Shown here piece by piece: positions 8,114-16,580 of a stretch of DNA of 53,204 bases. The first letter of the stretch is position 1. Each line of letters starts with the position of its first letter. Origin of the DNA: an uncultured Methanobrevibacter sp. (GTDB lineage: Archaea; Methanobacteriota; Methanobacteria; Methanobacteriales; Methanobacteriaceae); assembly GCF_947170395.1 (NCBI RefSeq), contig NZ_CAMVTE010000017.1, forward strand, positions 1 to 53,204. The letters run 5' to 3'. The notes beneath the pieces are model-generated. The model had not been told where the DNA came from, ran no database searches, and worked only from the letters and a program-made list of their open reading frames with translations. The translations under genes and the position numbers were made by a program.

Positions 8114-9709
8114 ATGGATAAAAAAACAAAAGAGCGTTTGGGCGAAATAAGGGAAGTTATTAAAAAATATGGCTTCGATGAAATTTTAGGTCAAACCGTG
8201 AAAAGCAAAATACACAAAAAAGACGTGGAGGAGGATTCATCTAATCTTTTATTGGATGATGAAATTCCCGTAAAATTAAGATTGATGCTTCAGGATTTGG
8301 GAACTACCTTCATTAAGTTAGGCCAGCTATTAAGTACAAGACCAGATATCGTCGGAGAAAAAATTGCAAACGAATTGGCCAACTTGCAGGATGATAATCC
8401 CGCCATATCCTATGACCAAGTCAAAACAATAGTTGAAAGGGAACTTGGTGGAAACATTGATGAGTTATTCGAAGACTTTTCACATGAACATTTGGCAACC
8501 GCATCCATAGGCCAGGTTCATGAAGCCCACTTGATTACTGGTGAGCGAGTTGCAGTCAAAGTGCAAAAAGAAGGCATCACCGATAAAATCGATCTTGACA
8601 TAAGAATAATGAAATATATCGCCAATCGCGCAGATAAATTGAAATCCAATCTCAGAAAATTAAATCTTCCAGGAATCATGGAGGAATTTGACCGTTCAAT
8701 TCACAAGGAAATAGATTACAACAATGAATTCATGAATATGCAACGCATTGAAATGAATTTTGTAGATAATCCGAAAATACACATTCCAGCCACATATTCC
8801 AAATACTGTACCGCAAAAGTCTTAACAATGGAATTCATAGATGGTACAAAACTGAATGACGTTTATGAAAGCGACAGTGACGAATTCGATAAAAAGCTTT
8901 TGGCAAAAAATGTTATCGATTCCTACCTTCAACAACTGTTCATTGACGGATTTTTCCATGGAGATCCACATCCTGGAAACATAATGATTTTAGAAGATAA
9001 TGTTTTATGTTATCTTGATTTGGGCATGATGGGATTCTTTGACGAAGAATTCAAAAAGAATCTCTCCGAACTGATGATTCTATTGGTTGACCAGGATGTT
9101 GACGGATTAATTAATCAGCTAATGTATATGGACATTCTGGATTATCACATTGAAACAAGAACCTTGAAAAGAGATTTGAACGATTTGTTCGGAAGATACT
9201 TCGGTGTCGAACTAAATCGTTTCGATGGAATTTTAGAAGAACTGATGAGTCTTATGCAGGAATATGGCGTCATTTTACCAAATGAACTGGTTACAATGGC
9301 AAGGGGAATATCCATGGTTGAAGCAATTGCACATAATTTAGATCCGGAAATTGATATTTTCGCATCAATAGAACCGATTGCTAAACAAATCGCCAGACAA
9401 AGAATCAATCCTAAAGAGTATCTAAAAGGCAAGAAAAGCAATATAATCTTATATGAACACATGCTTCAGGCATTGCCAAAACTCCTTACAAGAACCATTC
9501 ACAAGATTGACAATGAAGAATTGAAATTTAAGTTTGAAGTCGACATTAACGACAAGGTTTCAATAGTTGCATTGGTTTGTGCACTCCTAATAGGTTCTTC
9601 AACTGTTACTTTTGGACCAATGGCATTTGACATGCCAGTAATTTCTTTAATCGGCTATATAATAGCCATAATCTTAAGTATTATTGGCATTAGAAAATTT
9701 GTGTTTTGA
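8114..9709 (+). CDS. ABC1/UbiB (AarF) family atypical kinase
   Basis: This is a 531-residue full-length ABC1 protein. It has the KxGQ motif (FIKLGQ, about residue 68), the Ala-loop equivalent ATASIGQVHEAHL (128-140), the VAVK lysine at about 149, EIDYNNE (about 199), the catalytic loop HGDPHPGN (282-289) and DLG (302-304) in place of DFG. Two C-terminal membrane helices follow residue 480. In bacteria UbiB supports ubiquinone synthesis, which methanogens lack, so the substrate here is unknown; an isoprenoid lipid is one possibility. I chose ATG 8114 over the in-frame GTG 8105, which lies in the ribosome binding site. A defective paralogue lies at 4311-5633. Confidence 0.92.
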   Translation: MDKKTKERLGEIREVIKKYGFDEILGQTVKSKIHKKDVEEDSSNLLLDDEIPVKLRLMLQDLGTTFIKLGQLLSTRPDIVGEKIANELANLQDDNPAISYDQVKTIVERELGGNIDELFEDFSHEHLATASIGQVHEAHLITGERVAVKVQKEGITDKIDLDIRIMKYIANRADKLKSNLRKLNLPGIMEEFDRSIHKEIDYNNEFMNMQRIEMNFVDNPKIHIPATYSKYCTAKVLTMEFIDGTKLNDVYESDSDEFDKKLLAKNVIDSYLQQLFIDGFFHGDPHPGNIMILEDNVLCYLDLGMMGFFDEEFKKNLSELMILLVDQDVDGLINQLMYMDILDYHIETRTLKRDLNDLFGRYFGVELNRFDGILEELMSLMQEYGVILPNELVTMARGISMVEAIAHNLDPEIDIFASIEPIAKQIARQRINPKEYLKGKKSNIILYEHMLQALPKLLTRTIHKIDNEELKFKFEVDINDKVSIVALVCALLIGSSTVTFGPMAFDMPVISLIGYIIAIILSIIGIRKFVF

Positions 9710-9972
9710 ACTTCCGCCAACTTTTAAGAAGTTGAGGTATTCTTGCATATTTATAATAAATATCGAATTATGAGGAATATTTTTTCTTCATTATCATCTT
9801 TTTTTAAATTTCATCTTTTCAAAAAAAAAAAGATAATTTTCTTAGTTCATTTTAGGCGGATTTTTCAATTTCTTCAAGCACCACATAAATGATTTAGCAA
9901 TTATGTACACAATATATAAATAAGTTCTTTGACTGAAATTTGTTTAAGAATACTATTTGAGAAGGGGATAAT

Positions 9973-10767
9973 ATGGCCAATTTTTGTAGTAACTGCGGAT
10001 CAAAATTAAGAAAAGAGGATAATTTTTGCTCTAACTGTGGAGTTAAAATAGATAAATCCGATATGGGACAGAACCCTCATTTAAACTCCATGCCCGACAG
10101 CATAGAAAAAGAGATGGCCAAAAAAGAACTTAAAAGAGTAGTGGGTGGACGAATATTATACAATAAGACTTTTGGTAATGAATTACACAGAAATGGTTTA
10201 GATGTTGTCATTACTGGAAAAGCTATCAGACAACAAGTTGAAAAGGAAATAGACTCCGGTCAAATTAAAAGTGAAGAAGTGGAATTTAGGGTGAATCAAT
10301 TAATACTTGAATACAAAATCAAAAAAGAAACTAGAATAGCTAAAGAAAAAGAAGAAGAAAATAAAAAACTAAAAATGATTGATGAGATATTTGAATCCGA
10401 AGAAATCAAATCCGAAATAAGAAAAAACAATATTTCCCAAATTGATGTAATTTCCATCAAAGCTACTCTAAAAGATAAGCTTATCAATAAAAGAGAAAAT
10501 ATGAGTGAAAGCGAAATCAAACACTTCATAAAAGCCGTATTTGAAAAAGTGGGCAAACCCGAAAAAGCTAGAATCACCAAAGAAATGGAAAATAATGAAA
10601 TGAAATCTGGAGGATATTGTAGTTTGAATTGCAGACATTGCTACGAAGAATTTTTAGATAGGGGAGGAGGGATAGTTGGTGATTTTGATAGTGAAGGGTA
10701 TGTCGAGTACTACTGTAGATTAGGACATTCCATTTCATTTGGAAGTTTTTGTAAATATTATAAATGA
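9973..10767 (+). CDS. Double-zinc-ribbon protein with Cys-rich C-terminus
   Basis: The protein has 264 residues. The N-terminus is a zinc ribbon (FCSNCGSKL and FCSNCGVKI, within residues 4-26). The middle (about residues 45-205) is charged and helical, rich in Lys and Glu, and may contain two short repeated helical units. The C-terminus has a second cysteine module with YCSLNCRHCYEEF and then YYCRLGHSISFGSFC, a plausible metal site of C-x3-C-x2-C plus C-x3-H type. No membrane segment is seen. GGGGATAATATG gives a good ribosome binding site, and a TATA box (TATATAAATA) lies near 9912-9921. The function is unknown. Confidence 0.7.
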   Translation: MANFCSNCGSKLRKEDNFCSNCGVKIDKSDMGQNPHLNSMPDSIEKEMAKKELKRVVGGRILYNKTFGNELHRNGLDVVITGKAIRQQVEKEIDSGQIKSEEVEFRVNQLILEYKIKKETRIAKEKEEENKKLKMIDEIFESEEIKSEIRKNNISQIDVISIKATLKDKLINKRENMSESEIKHFIKAVFEKVGKPEKARITKEMENNEMKSGGYCSLNCRHCYEEFLDRGGGIVGDFDSEGYVEYYCRLGHSISFGSFCKYYK

Positions 10768-10845
10768 ATTGCTATAATTGCTAAGTTTTAGATATTTTTA
10801 ACAACAATATCCTAAATGATACCGAAAAGCACAAAAATATATTAA

Positions 10846-11235
10846 TTATTTAGAAACTACAGTAACATTACCCTCATAGGTACATCCTTGATATTTGCCG
10901 CTGCCTGCAAATGTAAAATCACCATAATAATTATCTTTACCCGCATCAGGCAAGTACTCGGCATTTTCAATCGTGAATTCACCCTTTTCATTAGTGGTAG
11001 CATCCACCAATGTCCCCATCTCATATCCAGGTTTGTGATAAGTTATTGTCATATTGGCTACACCGTAACCGTATGCATCAACCAGCATTCCTGAAAAAGA
11101 TTCGTTTTCAGAAACCTCAGTTGCGTTGACAATTATAAAAGTAGGCACCTCATTATTGAATTGATAGAGAAATACTCCTATACATACTACCAATGCAATT
11201 AACAGGACTATCAGATATTTGCTTTGTTTTTCCAT
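10846..11235 (-). CDS. Membrane-anchored protein with one Ig-like/carboxypeptidase-regulatory domain
   Basis: The protein has 129 residues. An N-terminal hydrophobic segment (about residues 7-25, after basic MEKQSK) acts as a signal or anchor. The rest is an extracellular beta-sandwich-like domain with GMLVDAYGYGVANMTITYH and TNEKGEFTIEN, typical of the CarboxypepD_reg or Big-like repeats of methanogen adhesins. With a single domain it is far shorter than typical adhesin-like proteins. GGTGA lies before ATG 11235. It ends facing the zinc-ribbon gene. The role at the cell surface is unknown. Confidence 0.6.
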   Translation of the reverse strand: MEKQSKYLIVLLIALVVCIGVFLYQFNNEVPTFIIVNATEVSENESFSGMLVDAYGYGVANMTITYHKPGYEMGTLVDATTNEKGEFTIENAEYLPDAGKDNYYGDFTFAGSGKYQGCTYEGNVTVVSK

Positions 11236-11326
11236 TCAATCACCTTAATGATATATTGGATAAATAATCAAATAAATTTAACTTTTTAGTTAGAGACATT
11301 CCATAATCAACATCGAATAATTTGGT

Positions 11327-11746
11327 TCATTCATTTAAAATGGCTTCACGAACCTTACTGACGGCAATTTCTTTTTTTGCAGGATAAGCTGCAATCTTTA
11401 CTTTCAGATGGATTGAATCGCCGGAATCCAAAATGGTCCATTTTTCATCAAAGGCATCATTTTTATCAAATCTTAAAAACCAGTTGCCCTTTTCATCCAT
11501 TTTACGCTCTAAATCATCATTAAGTTTATTTAAATCTGTCCACTCCAAAAGAGTGTTAAAAAAAGTTTTTGTGTATCTTTTCTTGGATACTGTTCCGGAC
11601 AAAATTATTATTTTGTCTTCAAGAATTCCTTCAGCTTCTTCTGCTTCGATTTCAGCTTCAGGAAGAATGTTTAAAATGGCCTGAGAAATTTCATCGACAC
11701 TTTCATTTTCATAAACGAAAGCCCTAAATTTAATATTATGAATCAT
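11327..11746 (-). CDS. Predicted exosome-associated RNA-binding protein (COG1325-like)
   Basis: This is a 139-residue soluble protein beginning MIHNIKFRAFVYENE. The pattern (a paired alpha-beta fold, FDKNDAF, then DSGDSIHLKVKIAAYP near the C-terminus) fits the archaeal DUF54/COG1325 family of predicted exosome RNA-binding subunits. It follows the ribosomal protein L15e gene by 28 bp on the same strand, an arrangement I recall from other archaea, which links it to RNA processing or ribosome synthesis. The assignment rests on sequence feel and neighbourhood. Confidence 0.75.
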   Translation of the reverse strand: MIHNIKFRAFVYENESVDEISQAILNILPEAEIEAEEAEGILEDKIIILSGTVSKKRYTKTFFNTLLEWTDLNKLNDDLERKMDEKGNWFLRFDKNDAFDEKWTILDSGDSIHLKVKIAAYPAKKEIAVSKVREAILNE

Positions 11747-11774
11747 TTAAATCAAAAAAAGGATTGAAGAAAAA

Positions 11775-12332
11775 TTAGATTTTTCTTCTTCTGGCTTGTT
11801 CAGAGCCTTTTCCTTTAGATTTGATTCCACGTCCTTTGTTTCCAGCACTGGTTAAGCCTCTGAGAGCTCTGTTAGTGTGTTTTTTGGAGCAAATCCAATT
11901 GATTTTTTTATCGTTAATAATTGAAGGACTGTTAGGATCAACTAAAATTACTTCATAATATTTATGTTTTCCGGTAGACCATACCCAGTAAGAGTTTAAA
12001 ACTTCCATGTTAGGGTATTTTTTAGCTACACGTTCTTCAGCAATTCTTTGAATAGATTTAGCTTGGGTAATTTTGTTTACACCCATTCTTTTAGGTTTAC
12101 GACCATTGAAACGACGGGTTTTTCTTCTTCCACCACGTCTTACTCTGGTTCTTACTACAACGAAACCTTTTTTAGCTCTGTAACCTAAACTTCTAGCTCT
12201 GTCGAGTCTGGTAGGTCTTTCAATTCTTTGAACTGCTTTTTGTCTTCTCCATTTAGGAGCTCTTTGCCACATGAGTTCACGTACGTAGGACTCATCTGGG
12301 TTTTTCCATGCGTCTCTAATATATTTATACAT
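11775..12332 (-). CDS. rpl15e: 50S ribosomal protein L15e
   Basis: This is a 185-residue very basic protein with the L15e hallmarks: [12 protein letters not shown] at the N-terminus, [20 protein letters not shown], the [11 protein letters not shown] segment, and the basic C-terminal tail [14 protein letters not shown]. It binds 23S rRNA in the large subunit. I chose ATG 12332, which has AGGTG behind it; an upstream in-frame extension of 12 codons lies in the leader. It heads an operon with the predicted exosome gene. Confidence 0.96.
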   Translation of the reverse strand: MYKYIRDAWKNPDESYVRELMWQRAPKWRRQKAVQRIERPTRLDRARSLGYRAKKGFVVVRTRVRRGGRRKTRRFNGRKPKRMGVNKITQAKSIQRIAEERVAKKYPNMEVLNSYWVWSTGKHKYYEVILVDPNSPSIINDKKINWICSKKHTNRALRGLTSAGNKGRGIKSKGKGSEQARRRKI

Positions 12333-12514
12333 AAATAACACCTTTTTGTTCAGCCACAAGGGCCACATCCATATGGGAACTTATCCCAAAAAAAGTATTT
12401 TAGAACTGTTATAAAATAACAGTAATAAACTATTTTATTTTATTTATTTATAAAAGTATCGTTATTTTCGAAATTTTAAATAAATTTATTACTGCTGAAA
12501 ATAAATTAAATACT

Positions 12515-12916
12515 ATGAAAATGCCTGATGAAATCAACTCAAAACTACTTGCACCATGTGGAATCAATTGCATAAGCTGTGAAAAATATCAAAATCCATG
12601 TGCAGGATGTCTCATTAGTGATGACGGAAAAAACAAAGCCAGTTTAAAATGCAAAATTAAAACCTGCTTTGATTCCAAAAACTTTAGCTATTGCGGACGC
12701 TGCAGCGAGTTTCCATGCCCCCTAATGAAAAAACACTCAAAAAAGTATGTTAAAAGACATGACTTGAACACACTTGAAAGTGCAAAAAGAATAAAGACTA
12801 CCGGCATCGGACGGATGATGGCGCAGGATAGGGAAAAGTGGTTATGTCCGAATTGTGGAGGAGTTGTGAAATTCCAGACAAAAGCCTGCAGCGAGTGCGG
12901 ATTTGAAATTGATTAA
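12515..12916 (+). CDS. DUF3795 family cysteine-rich protein
   Basis: The protein has 133 residues. Its N-terminal half carries the DUF3795 pattern: LAPCGINCISCEKY, CAGC, CKIKTC, then YCGRCSEFPCPLM. Its C-terminal half ends with a separate zinc ribbon (CPNCGGVVKF...CSECGFEI). The cysteines probably bind zinc or an iron-sulfur cluster. The function is unknown. It is divergent from L15e, and a TATA-like AT stretch lies about 12472-12485. Confidence 0.8.
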   Translation: MKMPDEINSKLLAPCGINCISCEKYQNPCAGCLISDDGKNKASLKCKIKTCFDSKNFSYCGRCSEFPCPLMKKHSKKYVKRHDLNTLESAKRIKTTGIGRMMAQDREKWLCPNCGGVVKFQTKACSECGFEID

Positions 12917-13094
12917 AATAAAGATATGGTTAATAATTTCAACAGTTAAATATGAAAACACCTATTTAATTTTATGTTAAATTAATTTAATAACAGTTAT
13001 TTTAAAAAAACCCCTATAAAAAATATTGAAACTAATTAAATAGTAGAAATTTATGAAAAAATAAAGAAAAAATGATAACTAAGAACATTCACTC

Positions 13095-13517
13095 TTAATT
13101 ATTCAGTTTATTGTTTAACTCACGGGCCAGCAAATAATAGTAGATATAAAAACCTAACCATGAAACAGATGCAAATATGCAAGCTATTGCAACCCAGGTT
13201 ATTACTGGTTCCCAGCCCAGATTAATAGGCATCCATTTTAAGTAAATTGCAACAATAAACAGTGCAGTCATTCCAATACCCATCTGGAAGATTATCTGAA
13301 GAGGAAAAGCAATTTCATCTTTTTCATAAATCAGTCCGGTTAAAGAAAATACCCATCCAACAACAATAGAACCGAAGAATGCGTTGATTATTTCAGTTCC
13401 TGAAAACTGGACATTGGAAGGACCATAACTAAAAGAACCCACTACCATTACAAGCATTACCATGAAGCACCCGATAAATGCGCCCATTGCCAATCTTCTG
13501 ATTAAATTTACTTTCAT
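13095..13517 (-). CDS. DUF3021 membrane protein (probable LytTR partner)
   Basis: The protein has 140 residues and four hydrophobic segments, as in the DUF3021 family. In Firmicutes, DUF3021 proteins are encoded beside LytTR regulators and hold them inactive at the membrane (LytTR regulatory systems). Here it follows the LytTR gene by 8 bp, with AGGTG before ATG 13517. Its first residues (MKVNL) repeat those of the LytTR protein. I infer that it is the membrane inhibitor of the preceding regulator. It is last in a four-gene operon. Confidence 0.8.
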   Translation of the reverse strand: MKVNLIRRLAMGAFIGCFMVMLVMVVGSFSYGPSNVQFSGTEIINAFFGSIVVGWVFSLTGLIYEKDEIAFPLQIIFQMGIGMTALFIVAIYLKWMPINLGWEPVITWVAIACIFASVSWLGFYIYYYLLARELNNKLNN

Positions 13518-13525
13518 ATTGCCAC

Positions 13526-13966
13526 CTATAAATCCAAAGCGTTCTTGAAATCCGGCAGATATTTTCTTGAAATATTATCTTTTAGACCATTTTTAAGTTC
13601 TATAAACATCATACCCCTTAAAGAAGGAGCTACACGACTAATTTTTTTCAAATTAACGATAGTTGTCTTTGATATCCTTACAAAATCATTATTTAAAGTT
13701 TCTTCAACCTGATATAATGGCTTTTTAATTAGATATTCACTGTTTTCAGTATAAACTTTAACCTGTTTTTCCTCAACTCTTAACATGTAAACATCACGAA
13801 ATTCCAGAAGAGCAATATCTGATCCTTTTTTAACGGCCAGCATGTCCTTTGAATCATCACTTTCCAAAATAGATATTGCCTTTGAAATATTGTCCGTCAA
13901 TTCATTTGTGTGAATATCTGCATAAGGTTCATCAATGTCTCTTGATACAAATAAATTTACTTTCAT
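13526..13966 (-). CDS. LytTR-type DNA-binding regulator
   Basis: The protein has 146 residues. The N-terminal 45 residues are a short unassigned region. The LytTR domain (about 50-146) shows the classic DVYMLRVEEKQVKVYT and DFVRISKTTIVNLKKI segments and the C-terminal SRKYLPDFKNAL. There is no receiver domain, so it is not a two-component response regulator. Such stand-alone LytTR proteins bind paired direct repeats and are restrained by a membrane partner, here the DUF3021 protein. It is uncommon in archaea and probably of bacterial origin. Confidence 0.88.
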   Translation of the reverse strand: MKVNLFVSRDIDEPYADIHTNELTDNISKAISILESDDSKDMLAVKKGSDIALLEFRDVYMLRVEEKQVKVYTENSEYLIKKPLYQVEETLNNDFVRISKTTIVNLKKISRVAPSLRGMMFIELKNGLKDNISRKYLPDFKNALDL

Positions 13967-13969
13967 GGT

Positions 13970-14242
13970 TTATTTTCCTAGTCTTTCCATCTCCTCTTGT
14001 ATTTTACGTTCCCTATAGTCTTCACTGTCAAATGCAGATGTAAATACGAATGCTTTTAAAAAGTCTTTTAATACACCTATTCCCCAGAAGAATAATGGAA
14101 ATGCAACCCACCAGAATCCTGGAGTATATAACCAATTTATAACAGCCAATATGGCATTTATTACAACATATGCAGTGAAATTTATATAAAATTTGATTTT
14201 ATTATCTACACGTCTTTCTGCTCTTGATCTTAAATCACTCAT
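13970..14242 (-). CDS. 2TM-domain protein
   Basis: The protein has 90 residues. A basic N-terminal helix (RAERRVDNKIKFYINF) is followed by two membrane segments and the conserved FFWGIGVLKDFLKAF, then a charged tail YRERKIQEEMERLGK. This fits the pfam 2TM domain, which in bacteria is linked to LytTR-type signalling proteins. The start directly follows the stop of its tandem paralogue (TAA-ATG), so translation is coupled. The LytTR gene follows after 3 bp. Confidence 0.8.
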   Translation of the reverse strand: MSDLRSRAERRVDNKIKFYINFTAYVVINAILAVINWLYTPGFWWVAFPLFFWGIGVLKDFLKAFVFTSAFDSEDYRERKIQEEMERLGK

Positions 14243-14509
14243 TTAATCACCCATTTTAGATAACTCTTCTTGAATTTTTCTTTCTCTATAGTTATAGCCG
14301 AATATATCCTTATATGAGTATGCTTTAAAAAAGTCATCCAAGACTCCAATACCCCAGAAAAACATAACACATAATAATAACCAATAGCTTTTTAAAAATA
14401 CAACGGAAATTATTGCTATTATTGTATTTACAATCAGATATTTATATAGATTTTCTTGAAATTTAATTTTTGCATCTACTCTTTTTTCGGCCTGTTCTCG
14501 TAAACTCAT
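14243..14509 (-). CDS. 2TM-domain protein, tandem paralogue
   Basis: The protein has 88 residues and the same layout as its downstream neighbour: AEKRVDAKIKFQENLYKY, two membrane segments, FFWGIGVLDDFFKAY and YRERKIQEELSKMGD. It is first in the operon. GGTGA lies before ATG 14509. A TATA element (TTTATATGG, complement of 14554-14563) and two AGTTAT direct repeats (complements of 14522-14527 and 14538-14543) lie upstream. Confidence 0.8.
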   Translation of the reverse strand: MSLREQAEKRVDAKIKFQENLYKYLIVNTIIAIISVVFLKSYWLLLCVMFFWGIGVLDDFFKAYSYKDIFGYNYRERKIQEELSKMGD

Positions 14510-14521
14510 TCATATCACCAA

Positions 14522-14563
14522 ATAACTATTCGTTAATATAACTTAGTAAAAGTCCATATAAAT
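14522..14563 (-). promoter_or_regulatory. Promoter of the 2TM-LytTR operon with direct repeats
   Basis: The TATA element is at 14554-14563 (complement). Two AGTTAT repeats, 16 bp apart, follow at the expected start site. They resemble, but do not exactly match, paired LytTR sites, whose usual period is about 21-22 bp. Autoregulation is a weak inference. Confidence 0.35.
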
Positions 14564-14645
14564 GGCTATTTGGCGATGCTTCCAAGATGCAAAAATTGTA
14601 AACTGAAGTGCAAAAAACACTACTTAAAAATAGAAATGAAAGTAG

Positions 14646-15344
14646 CTATAATACAGCTACCAAATAATATAAAATAGAAGTCACAGCAGGAACTGTTAAA
14701 TTATCAATTCCTCCATAACTGAAGGCTTCACATAATGTTGCAACAGCAGAAATACCTATAATATAAACTATATTAAATTCAGGCATTGTACAACCGATTG
14801 AAGTGAAAACCATCCAGACAAATACGCTCATTACTGAGGTAATTACAAACATTGTAAGTGAACCTTCAAGAGATTTTGTACCGCCAAATACAGTATATTT
14901 AACTTTACCGAATTTTTGACCAATTAAAGCTGCAAAACCATCTCCATAAACCATAGGAACAATAGCTAATGCTACAATCCATATGAAGTGTTTAGGATCT
15001 CCTGCAGGAGCAATTGTAGTAAATACTGCAATCAGTATTGTCCAGATACCTGCATAAAAGAATAAACCTAAAGCATGGCCGGATTCGGTAACGCTGTTTT
15101 CTATTTTAACTGGTGAATATTCTGTTAAAAAGAACAGAGCTATTGTAATCGGCAATGTTAAAAACCAGACCATTGTCCAGGGATCTGAAAAAAACGGCAT
15201 GGCAAAAATCATATTACCTACCATAATGTGTAAAAACTTACGTGAAACTTCAGGCCGTGTCTTCAAAACCATTTCAGCCACTACAAAAATGATGGCAACA
15301 TAAATATATACAACAATCAACGCAAGGACGTCTGTGAAAATCAT
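14646..15344 (-). CDS. Phytol/dolichol kinase-like CTP-dependent membrane enzyme
   Basis: The protein has 232 residues and about six membrane segments. It carries the motifs of the SEC59/VTE5 polyprenol kinase family, related to CDP-diglyceride synthases: SRKFLHIMVGN near the N-terminus, VYGDGFAALIGQKFGK, GGTKSLEGS, and EAFSYGGIDNLTVP at the C-terminus. These enzymes phosphorylate an isoprenoid alcohol using CTP. Its ATG overlaps the stop of the upstream tocopherol-cyclase-like gene by one base (TAATG), so the two are probably made together. In a methanogen the substrate could be geranylgeraniol or a related alcohol salvaged from archaeal lipids. This is inference. Confidence 0.82.
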   Translation of the reverse strand: MIFTDVLALIVVYIYVAIIFVVAEMVLKTRPEVSRKFLHIMVGNMIFAMPFFSDPWTMVWFLTLPITIALFFLTEYSPVKIENSVTESGHALGLFFYAGIWTILIAVFTTIAPAGDPKHFIWIVALAIVPMVYGDGFAALIGQKFGKVKYTVFGGTKSLEGSLTMFVITSVMSVFVWMVFTSIGCTMPEFNIVYIIGISAVATLCEAFSYGGIDNLTVPAVTSILYYLVAVL

Positions 15345-16462
15345 TATTTATCATACTCCCCATATTCACATCCTGCATTTTCAATTTTGACATGGTCAAT
15401 TAAAGTTCCGTCTTTTTTGTATAATTTGATTTCACCCCAACCGTTTCCACCATTCCATAAACGGTTGTGTCTTTTCTGACCATCAGGAGCTTCATAGTTA
15501 ATTAATAACATTTCATCACGTTTACAGTAAAGTACAAGTTCCATTCTGGAATTTTTGTTACTGGCGTTTACATGCCAGGTATGTACATCTTCACCCTCTT
15601 CAAAGTCAAAGTCGATTTTAACAAGGTTCCAGAATCTGGCGAAGTTATATTCATACATTGTACCTTCATAGTAAAATCCGATCAATAATTTACGAGGAAT
15701 TGAAATACCGAATGCTTTTGGTCTTCCTCCACCCGCTTCGAAAGCGGAGTTTTCTAATTTTTTACCTGTTTTAAGGCTAGTTAAATTACATGAAGAAATC
15801 CAGAGCCATGGTGAAGTAAAGTCTCCACCCCAATTTTTATCGGCATATCCATATGATTTTTCAGGAATCACTTCATATTCTTCCCCATCGAGCCATACAG
15901 TTCCGCTATATTGGGTTTTAATTCCTTCAGCGTGCCAGAACATTTCAAATGAATTTAATTTTCTAAATAATGAACTTGCACCATATCCTACATTAAAAGT
16001 GATTTGCTTATCAATATCCAAATCCCACATCATATCTCCGGCATCACACATGTATTCCGGGTGATCTTGAGCATCTTCTTCACTTACTCTTGAAAATCCA
16101 CTCATATGAGTTTCAGTAAGGCTGCAATCCCCTACACGAATGTTCAATTCATCATCAGGACAGTCAAAGTATTTCATTGAGTAAAAATTATGAATCTGTT
16201 TTGGATTTTTACCCCATGTACCTGCTTTAACCATGCAGTAAGACGGTTTTTTACCTGCTGCTTTATTTTCAGGCAATTGACCTAAAGTAGGTTCTTCTTC
16301 AGCTAAATCCGGATTGCATACAAAGTATTCAATAAAAAACGGTCTTGGTTCACCAGTTTTTTTATTATATGCAGTAAAAGAATGCCACCACCAGTCATAA
16401 CCCTTTTTTGCAAGTGGTCCCTTGAGCATATAATAATCTCTTTTCAAATCACTTTTATTCAT
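15344..16462 (-). CDS. Tocopherol cyclase-like protein
   Basis: This is a 372-residue soluble protein with no signal peptide. It matches the tocopherol cyclase (VTE1-like) family as I recognise it: an N-terminal hydrophobic beta segment (YDWWWHSFTAY, FFIEYFV), a central WHAEG region, and the signature YADKNWGGDFTSPWLWISS with a following GGGRPKAFG. Plant VTE1 closes the chromanol ring of tocopherols; bacterial and archaeal members are uncharacterised. I chose ATG 16462, preceded by GGAGGA, over an in-frame TTG 15 bases upstream. It is coupled to a phytol-kinase-like gene, the same pair of activities found in the plant pathway. A lipid-binding role is an alternative. Confidence 0.75.
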   Translation of the reverse strand: MNKSDLKRDYYMLKGPLAKKGYDWWWHSFTAYNKKTGEPRPFFIEYFVCNPDLAEEEPTLGQLPENKAAGKKPSYCMVKAGTWGKNPKQIHNFYSMKYFDCPDDELNIRVGDCSLTETHMSGFSRVSEEDAQDHPEYMCDAGDMMWDLDIDKQITFNVGYGASSLFRKLNSFEMFWHAEGIKTQYSGTVWLDGEEYEVIPEKSYGYADKNWGGDFTSPWLWISSCNLTSLKTGKKLENSAFEAGGGRPKAFGISIPRKLLIGFYYEGTMYEYNFARFWNLVKIDFDFEEGEDVHTWHVNASNKNSRMELVLYCKRDEMLLINYEAPDGQKRHNRLWNGGNGWGEIKLYKKDGTLIDHVKIENAGCEYGEYDK

Positions 16463-16580
16463 ATAAAAATCCTCCAAAGGTAAGATAATATTAGATTTGT
16501 AAAAGATATATTAAATAATTTATTATAAAATGGGTAAAAAATAGAGAAAAAAGAAGAATTATCTTTGGAATTCATTTCTT

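Noticed and set aside
14646-16462. A true tocopherol biosynthesis cluster
   Set aside because: Only cyclase-like and kinase-like genes are present; no homogentisate-forming or prenyltransferase gene is nearby, so the family names should not be read as a tocopherol pathway.
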